Shown: positions 57,226-64,000 of the stretch, piece by piece
Layout: each line of letters opens with the position of its first letter
How positions within the stretch are numbered: the first letter of the stretch is position 1
NCBI RefSeq assembly: GCF_932526225.1
Contig: NC_064048.1
Location: 1,727,340-1,791,339 of the forward strand
DNA length: 64,000 bases
Source: Nematostella vectensis
Lineage: Eukaryota > Cnidaria > Anthozoa > Actiniaria > Edwardsiidae
Direction: 5' to 3'
The notes under the pieces: model-generated
Told to the model about the DNA's origin: nothing
What the model saw: only the letters and a program-made list of their open reading frames with translations
Database searches by the model: none
Position numbers and translations under genes: made by a program

Positions 57226-57858
57226 AATAGCATACATAGCACCTTGATTGAAAAACAATTAAAAATTAAACAAACCGGATACAGTAAAAACCCGCGTACA
57301 AAACAAGTGGATTAAGAGCACCCAGGCCTGGTTTTATGAAATAAAATACCATTTATATAAGAACACATTTAGCCTGAAAAATGAAAGTTCTTATATTGAA
57401 AAATACCAAATATCCATGCACTGCTTTCCATTGCTTACAATGAATGGGGGGAGGGTGATAAAAAACAGAGAAAATCAAAAGCAGTCAGTAGAATACAAAT
57501 GTCCATGGCAACAGAGTGTTGAACTCACCTTGCATCAGCACAAAGAACTGAGATGTGTGTCAGCCTTTACCCATCCCGTCCCCTCTTAGGTACACTCGGA
57601 CACATACCTTGTAGCCCTATTACGTCATCTATTCTGTTCCTTAAACAGCACTTGTCAGCCACCGTTGTTGTTATTTGATCTCGGATATAATGTGCTAAAA
57701 CTTGAATTTAAGACTTTATTTGACAATTTCAATTTAGCTTCCCCAAATCAGCCGATGGAAATGGATGCTTTTTTATTGTACTTTGCTAGGATGACAAAAT
57801 GGCGGCTTACAGAGGCTGTTTAAGAAAAAAGTCCTTCAATTCTTACATTACCACAAAT

Positions 57859-58340
57859 TCTCGAATTTCCATGTCTAAGGAGAGGCGCTTTTTATAGCCA
57901 CACAAATGCAAGAAGCAACTCCGCTCAAATCTGAACCAAGGATCAAACTAGACATAGTGCTGGTCCCCAAGGCCCTACAGAGTGCATTTCTTCCACTCAG
58001 GCTCCCCTTGAAATTCTTAAAATACCTTGCTTATAAACTTGATCTACAGTACCACTGGCATATACCCTGGGTATCAGTGGCTACAAAAAATGCTGTGTTT
58101 TGAAACATATCATGGGATAATTAGCTAAGTCTAGAAATTGGTTGTAGCTTTCAAACCAGCAGATGACTGCAACAAATTGTATGCGTTGACCACTTTTCCA
58201 GATGATGAGCTTTGGTAAATTGGAGTTTATTTACAAACTTGTGAACTAAACTCCAACATGCCAAAGACTCATATCTTGAAAAGAGCCAATGATAGTATAG
58301 ACTATGGTATAGAATAACAACAGTTGACGTTGTGATGAAG
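57859..58340. other. Between the inverted repeat and RPL36A
   Basis: An open frame of 65 codons at 57906-58103 (plus) is present but unrecognised. Otherwise nothing is seen before the RPL36A polyadenylation signal. Confidence 0.4.
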
Positions 58341-58343
58341 CAA

Positions 58344-58349
58344 TTTATT
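58344..58349 (-). terminator. Polyadenylation signal of RPL36A
   Basis: AATAAA on the minus strand, 26 bases after the TAG stop codon, implying a very short 3' untranslated region, as is usual for ribosomal protein genes. Confidence 0.75.
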
Positions 58350-58375
58350 ATTGTACAAATGATGACATTTGCTTC

Positions 58376-60749
58376 CTAGAACTGGATCATTTGGCCCTAA
58401 AAGGAAAACATATGAGCAGGTTAGAGGTTAAATAGAACAATTCATACAGAGATGCAACAACTTATACAAAAAGGCTACAATGTATACAAAAATGCAACAA
58501 TTTATACAAACGGGTTACCACCAATCACACCACTAAGTGGCTGTCCTAGATTAAGTCCCTAATGCCAAACTACAAATATTGTACTTCTTGTCAATAAAAA
58601 TGTTGGTGTCAAGCACCTAACAGGCAGCAAACTTTTTTTAGCACAATTATTAGAAGGGGTTTTTAATTTAACTCATGATCGTCTAAACATAAAAAAAATT
58701 ATTGATATGCTGTGAAGTGAGGTGGGCAAAATGAGTGTAACTTTGTACCAGAAAGACGAACTAAAACTCTACGAGTTTGAGCTTCAATCAGAAAACAGGA
58801 AAGCAGGCAAGTGTCAGAGGGAAGTCATTGTCAAATCGCCAAACAAATTCAAACCATTATGACAAATATTTTTAAGTTCATTTTGAACTCTAAAACCTAT
58901 GTAACCCATAACCAAGCCAAAAATATTTAAGACAGGAAAGTTTTTAAACAGCCTGCTTAGTTTCTGATAAGAAAAATGAACAATAATATTTTCTAAATAC
59001 CAATAATCAATAATAAATTAATATATATTATTCAGAATAATGTACAACAATAATTACACTAATAATCTTATTTGCTATTTTGATAATTCAAGTTGACAAC
59101 AAACCTTGCGTTTCTTGTCTCCTCCAAGTTCAAAGTGCTTGCATCTCTTGAGGGGCATCTGTTTCCTGTACTTGCACTGTGTGCATTCCATACGAAGCAC
59201 TATTTTCTTTGTGGTCTTGGCCTACAACACAATGAATCATTGAGAAGTGATTACCTTATTACACTTAATTTTTGCGACATAAAAATTTAACAACTTTGCT
59301 ACCTTTTTCGCAATTTCACGATTTCGCTATTTCAGCAAAATTAAAATGATGCGAAAATAAAGTGTTCTTAGGTACCCCTAAAGTATAACAAATAAATAAA
59401 TACATCTGGAAATACATCAGGCAGCCACCATATGACTCATGTCTGGCCAATGAACACAGCCTAGAGCGAAAATACTAACCCAGGGAAAACCCTCGGAGCA
59501 AGGGTGAGAACCAAAAAACTCACAAAACTGGAATCTAACCCTAGAACCCAGTGGTGAGAGGAACAGGCACTAGGGAACATCGCTTTGACAACAGTACCAG
59601 CTACGTTCTCCCAGTTTTCAATTCTGTATACATTACAGAGTGATAAAAAATAAAATAAATAATTTGGAGTAGCTAATCACTCTCATTGCAGCTGGGAAGC
59701 TGAATTACTAGAGCGCAGATTCACACGTAGTCCAGTTGAAGGCATGGGAATGCGCCTTAGGCAGCCGCCATACAACTCATGTATGACCCAGATCACAGCT
59801 AAGATCGAAATTGTTGGTTTTGTGAAGGGATGAAAACCGACAAACCCGGAGAAAAACCCTTAGAGCAAAGGCAAGACCAACTAACTAAACTCACATATGA
59901 TCTTGATTGCTAGCTTGTTGCAAAATACGAGTGAAAACACTTTCTTAGAAGGTTACTTATGGTGACATGCAATCAAAATGTTTACATTTAAGCATTAGAC
60001 AGGATGAAGATGTTGCACCAGACATTGAAGTATTTCGAGAAGTAATAATGAAATAGCACACTTTTCCCCTCTACTATTATAATGCAATTTATAGCATTAT
60101 GACAACCAAAATGTGCCATCATAATCGAATAATTGGAAAAGAAACGCATCAAAACACCAACATTTAGCTAAGGGACAACTCACGTGCGAATTGAAAACAA
60201 GAAAATATTTCAAATGGCTACATCAAATGTCTTTTTCTTCTTTGTAACAATTAATTATACACCTAACGGAATCACATAAATACTACTGGAGTATCGAAAA
60301 ATTGAAAAGGCGGAGAAATATTATCATTTTAACAAGTTTATATCTTTTACCTTTTTGTGGAAGACAGGTTTCGTTTGACCACCGAATCCAGACTGCTTTC
60401 TGTCGTAACGCCTTTTTCCTGTGGTAATACAGCAAATATTGCATATAGAGATCAGCAAAAATATACAATCATACATCTTAGCGGTGATTATCTAACAGAA
60501 CTTTACCTTGGGCGAAAAGACTAGCTTTACCCGTCTTGTACTGGGTTACTTTGTGCAGAGTATGTCTCCTGCACTTTTTGCCCTTGCAAAAAGTCTTTCT
60601 CTGCTTCGGAACGTTCACCTATTACACAAGAAAAAATGCTAAATGAATAGTCAGGAAATCAATTTATTAATAGAGATTAGAATTTAGGTGTAATAACGAG
60701 CGATGGACCAAGATTTTGAAGGTTTCTCGTAACAATCTAAACCCACCAT
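58376..60749 (-). CDS. 60S ribosomal protein L36a (eL42), five exons, 106 aa
   Basis: Exons are 60749-60747 (ATG only), 60618-60507, 60418-60351, 59221-59105 and 58396-58376. All introns are GT-AG and the joined frame is 106 codons, the standard length of eL42. The protein is a component of the large ribosomal subunit at the tRNA exit site. It begins [17 protein letters not shown] and ends GQMIQF. Zinc-ligand cysteines are at 12, 17, 74 and 77. The GGQTKP segment is intact with Pro56, the residue whose change in yeast and other fungi gives cycloheximide resistance, so a cycloheximide-sensitive ribosome is predicted. An intron directly after the ATG codon is also found in vertebrate RPL36A. 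It is divergent from the kelch-like gene to the right. Confidence 0.97.
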
Positions 60750-60758
60750 TTTGTTCTT

Positions 60759-60780
60759 GAAGGAGAAGCGAAGGGAAGAG
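60759..60780 (-). promoter_or_regulatory. TOP-like pyrimidine tract at the RPL36A 5' end
   Basis: On the minus strand the leader just before the ATG reads CTCTTCCCTTCGCTTCTCC, a 5'-terminal oligopyrimidine-type tract. In ribosomal protein mRNAs such tracts begin at the cap and couple translation to TOR signalling. The transcription start is therefore probably near 60780. Confidence 0.6.
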
Positions 60781-61301
60781 AACGAATTGTCGGCGCCAGG
60801 TCCCTCCAATGCTCGACCAGAATGGAAGCGAGGTCACCTACCACAGGGCTTCCGTTGATTGCCATTTTAAATATGTAACAAATATAAAATGGTGAATTAA
60901 AAAAAGAAAAGAAAAAACGGTATCCTAAAGAGTTCTTGAATAAGCACCAGAGCCTCTCTATTCTGTTGTAAAGCAGCCTTGTCTCTAGCTTTTCTTTTAT
61001 TTTAATGATTTCATTAGATTTTTAATTTAATTTATAAAATCAAACAGTAAAGTCAAAAGAATATAAGACTCCTAAATTACATCGCACCACAGTCCAAAAT
61101 TGATTTTGTGTAAGACACTAGATATTTCCCACGCAACTTTGCGTGACAGACTAAAAAATTGTGGCGTGACTAAAAACAGATTATGTGTTCCGGAACCAGT
61201 CCTCCGCGGTCATGACCATTCGATCGTTTGAAAGTTTTGGTTATGTCGCCGTTTCCATTGTCCCGTGAAATTCTATTTCTAAACTAAATCCACCACAAAC
61301 C
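60781..61301. promoter_or_regulatory. Shared divergent promoter region
   Basis: About 520 bases separate the presumed RPL36A start from the kelch-like ATG, and the genes point away from each other. The interval contains a YY1-like 'gccatttt' (about 60862) and an ETS-like 'ttccgg' (about 61189). No TATA box is clear for either gene. A shared regulatory region is inferred from the geometry. Confidence 0.4.
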
Positions 61302-63050
61302 ATGAAACCAAAGGAAGAACAAAAGGCGACAATGAATTCTGACATCTACTGTGGGGAAATGTTACAAAGAATGAACGGCTATAGGGTCGCGCATAGTCTA
61401 TGTGACGTGGACTTGATGGTTGAAGGGCTAACGTTTTCGGCGCATCGTTTGGTTCTAGCGGCTGGAAGCCCATTTTTCCACGGACTCTTCACCACGGAGA
61501 TGAAAGAAAAACAAGAAAACAAGATCGTGCTAAAGCAGGTTAAAGCCTCTGTTATGGAAAATGTCTTAGAGTATTTATACACCGGGAAAACCTCGTTGAA
61601 TCCAGAGAACGCAGAAGATCTCGTCGTTTCAGCGAGCTATTTTCTTATTGAGGGGTTGAAGGAGAAAGCCAGTAATTTCATTCGATCGAGTTTGAATGTC
61701 GATAATTGTATCCAGGTTCGAGAATTTGCTGAGAAACACGACTGTAAAAGCTTGAGCTTAGCTGCGAGAGTGTTCATCGGACAGCATTTCGGAGAGATAA
61801 TCAACGGTGAAGAATTTCTAGGTCTAGAGTTTGAAAAAATAGAGGAATTTATTGCTAGTGAAAACACTGTTGTCCCGAAAGAGGAGAGAATTTATGAAGC
61901 GGTTACAAAATGGGTCAGGAAAGCTCCAGCCATACGAAAGAAGTACTTTAAAAAACTATTTCATCATGTTCGATTGTCCCTTTTATCCCGGAAATTCCTA
62001 AATGTGACTATTTTACAAGACGAGTTGGTTACTAGTAATGTTGCTTGCATGCAGTTTGTCTTGCAAAGCATGAGTAATGTCCAGTCTTTGCCACCAATAC
62101 AAAAGCCCAGGAAATGTCTGGACTCATGTGTAGATGCTGTCGTCATCAGTGGTGGTTTTGATGATGACAACCTGCCAACCGCATCCACAATATGCTTTAT
62201 TCCTGAGATGAATAACACATGGTATGAGCTAACACCACTATCAATAGCCAAATATGGAAGTGCCGCGGCCTATTGCGATGGTTTTTTGTACTCCGTCGGA
62301 GGATGGGAAGTGCAAGCTAGCCAGGGACCTATTGAAGAAGATGTGCCTACTACCTCCGTTGAAAGGTATGATCCTACCACGAACACTTGGCTTAGCGTAG
62401 CTCCACTAAAACATGCAGAGAAGTTTGTCTCTGTTATTTCTCTGGATGGCCACCTGTATTGTCTGGGGCGGAGCAAGTCAATGTATCGCTACACTCCAGC
62501 CAAAAACACTTGGGAATACATCACAGGTGCCCCTGAAGAACTTCATGGCGCATGTGTGGTGGCTGACACCAGTAACATTTACGTCATTGGTGGACTTGAC
62601 CAGAACAACATGGTCACAAGTAGTTGTTGGAAATATGACCCAGAAGTTGAGCGCTGGTCTTTGCTATCAAGTATGAGCACCAAGCGGTACCTTGCAGCTG
62701 GTACAGTCAAAGGAAGGGAAATATTTATTGTGGGAGGACTTAATGAGTATGGTAGTACACAGGCACTCAATAGTGTTGAAGTCTATTACATAGATACGGA
62801 TGAGTGGAGCTGTGGTTTCTCATACCTACAGTTCCCACGCTACTCTGCTGGTGTGACATGTATCTGGGATAAGGTTCTTGTATTTGGGGGTGAACATGAG
62901 GGAGAAACACAGAACAGCATTGAGTGGTATAATAAGATAGAGCGGCGGTGGGAATTGTGTCCTAAAATGCCTTGTAGAAGCAATTTCTGTTGTAACTGGT
63001 TGCGGATCCCGAAGAATTTACTGGAAGTAGTTGAGGAGCTAGAATTTTGA
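61302..63050 (+). CDS. Kelch-like (BTB-BACK-Kelch) protein, intronless, 582 aa
   Basis: A single uninterrupted frame of 582 codons. The BTB domain spans about residues 24-128: HSLCDVDLMVEG, then FSAHRLVLAAGSPFF, and FTTEMKE, which supplies the phi-x-E type motif used for CUL3 binding. The BACK domain follows at about 133-255. Kelch repeats fill about 278-570, with the typical Gly-Gly doublets (VVISGGF, LYSVGGW, IYVIGGL, IFIVGGL, VLVFGGE); one blade has LYCLGRS instead of a Gly-Gly doublet. Six blades fit a standard propeller. Such proteins are usually substrate adaptors of CUL3-RING ubiquitin ligases; the substrate is unknown and I cannot assign a specific KLHL number. I used the first ATG; a second in-frame ATG at residue 11 is also possible. 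Intronless structure may reflect retroposition or ancestral state. Confidence 0.93.
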   Translation: MKPKEEQKATMNSDIYCGEMLQRMNGYRVAHSLCDVDLMVEGLTFSAHRLVLAAGSPFFHGLFTTEMKEKQENKIVLKQVKASVMENVLEYLYTGKTSLNPENAEDLVVSASYFLIEGLKEKASNFIRSSLNVDNCIQVREFAEKHDCKSLSLAARVFIGQHFGEIINGEEFLGLEFEKIEEFIASENTVVPKEERIYEAVTKWVRKAPAIRKKYFKKLFHHVRLSLLSRKFLNVTILQDELVTSNVACMQFVLQSMSNVQSLPPIQKPRKCLDSCVDAVVISGGFDDDNLPTASTICFIPEMNNTWYELTPLSIAKYGSAAAYCDGFLYSVGGWEVQASQGPIEEDVPTTSVERYDPTTNTWLSVAPLKHAEKFVSVISLDGHLYCLGRSKSMYRYTPAKNTWEYITGAPEELHGACVVADTSNIYVIGGLDQNNMVTSSCWKYDPEVERWSLLSSMSTKRYLAAGTVKGREIFIVGGLNEYGSTQALNSVEVYYIDTDEWSCGFSYLQFPRYSAGVTCIWDKVLVFGGEHEGETQNSIEWYNKIERRWELCPKMPCRSNFCCNWLRIPKNLLEVVEELEF

Positions 63051-64000
63051 TTACCCAACAGAGATAATGTTTTCTCGTTTACTGCTTGCTGCATCAAGAT
63101 GGCAGCATCCTGGACAGAAATAAGCTACCATTATTATATTACAGTTATTTCTTTAGGCATTTAATTATTTCTTTAGGCACCCTAGTTAGAACCATTTGCA
63201 CCCCTTTGAAAAGCTTGTTTGAGATTGACAAAATTGGTTATCATCAGGTATCTCATTTTGTTCCTTTTGATTCCTAGTGTCTTATAGTAGTATAAATGTA
63301 TAGTATAGAATAATAGTTTATTGTGGGAAACTCCATTTGGTAATTGGACAGAATATTAAATGCATATAAAGATCTTATTATAGGAAAGAAACTTATTTGA
63401 AGCTCAATAAGTTGTTTTAAAAAAAATGTTTAATTTTAGTAATTTATTACAGATAGTGGTTTCCATAAACTGGTGAAATCACACAGTTGATGGACCAGAT
63501 GATACTGTATATCCTAATTTATTTACTTTTTTCTTTACTGTTGTCAAGGTTTATAAAAAATAAACTTAATTAATATAATAATTATTTATGTATGTTTTAG
63601 CAGTATGATAATAATGCCGTCTATTTAAACCAGTAGTATTGCAGTGTGTTTTTAAAAATGTGGTAATTATAATATGTGTTGGTAGTGATATACAGTATAT
63701 TATTTTAGTAAGCTGTGAGTATTTCCACTTTGTTGTGTATGGTAAAAAGTGCAAAGTTTTTAGTGAACAAAAAGAAGCATAAAGAATAAATAAAGCATTT
63801 TATGTTAGTTATGTGAGCTTTCTTGTCCAAGATTCAGGCCCGTAGACAGGGAAAGTGGTAGGTTTTGGTTGAAAGAGGTGGAAGAACTATCCCACAATTG
63901 GAATGTCCACTCAAATAAAAGGAAATTAGGGAACCCTGCAAGCGGGGAGTTAATACCTGTTGAGAGAGTTGATAGAAAGAATGGTTCATTTATCCCCCTC
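63051..64000. other. 3' flank of the kelch-like gene
   Basis: AT-rich. AATAAA signals at about 63559-63564 and 63785-63790 could end its mRNA. No other gene is seen before the window edge. Confidence 0.5.

Larger units (their letters stand above)
55583..57858 (-). repeat. Right arm of the very large inverted repeat
   Basis: This 2276-base segment is the inverted copy of 34719-36850, with 'cgtttttatgtattagtaac' at the inner end and 'tcttacattaccacaaat' at the outer end. It includes the small membrane-anchor frame, the 62-bp duplication and the 72-bp tandem repeat, in reverse order and orientation. Confidence 0.93.

Noticed and set aside
34700-57870. A standard cut-and-paste transposon with short target-site duplications at the outer ends
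   Set aside because: The flanks just outside the inverted arms (about 34708-34718 and 57859-57869) do not match each other, so I call it only an inverted repeat.

Overview
This is animal nuclear DNA. Genes have introns with GT-AG junctions, and the window holds a ribosomal protein gene with an intron straight after its ATG and a pyrimidine-rich (TOP-like) leader, a BTB-BACK-Kelch gene, a WH1-domain protein, a Ly6/uPAR-type protein and a coiled-coil serine-rich (CCSER/FAM190-like) protein. The families, short introns and very heavy minisatellite load suggest an early-branching invertebrate, most likely an anthozoan cnidarian. The species assignment is inference.

Layout. From 1 to 7.5 kb there are no recognised genes: a 32-bp minisatellite (1.68-2.85 kb), a degenerate foldback element (4.13-5.28 kb) and a CpG-rich 34-bp minisatellite (5.40-6.21 kb). 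At 7.6-8.33 kb (minus strand) is a compact WASP-like protein with WH1, basic and CRIB-like segments but no VCA region. From 12.1 to 31.4 kb, a CCSER-like gene on the minus strand fills most of the sequence. Seven coding exons (23.12-29.82 kb) join with matching reading phases, and a further exon at 12.1-12.2 kb may belong to it. Nearly every intron carries its own tandem array, including a 7.6-kb array of a 30-bp unit. Next upstream on the same strand (32.8-34.5 kb) is a three-exon Ly6/TFP-type gene with a signal peptide and a GPI-like tail.

From 34.7 to 57.9 kb lies a very large inverted repeat, with arms of 2.13 and 2.28 kb around an 18.7-kb centre. The centre holds a degenerate multi-exon gene (37.7-43.2 kb, plus strand) for an unrecognised protein with a Cys/His N-terminus, a RING-type cluster and a C-terminal domain that looks like a cysteine protease. 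It has three in-frame stops and one frameshift. The centre also has a possible spliced non-coding transcript (43.5-46.6 kb) and two arrays of one 18-bp unit in opposite orientations. At the right end, RPL36A (eL42, minus strand, five exons) and an intronless kelch-like gene (plus strand) are divergently arranged with about 0.5 kb between them.

The main observation is that several exon-intron junctions have become repeat units. In the CCSER-like gene two exon ends with their 5' splice sites are tandemly repeated (46-bp and about 66-bp units), and a candidate 3' splice site is repeated in 87-bp units. In the neighbouring Ly6-type gene the end of exon 2 with its 5' splice site is duplicated once. 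Complementary hexamer arrays also flank the first coding exons of the CCSER-like gene, and an overlapping chain of tiny upstream reading frames precedes its likely start codon.
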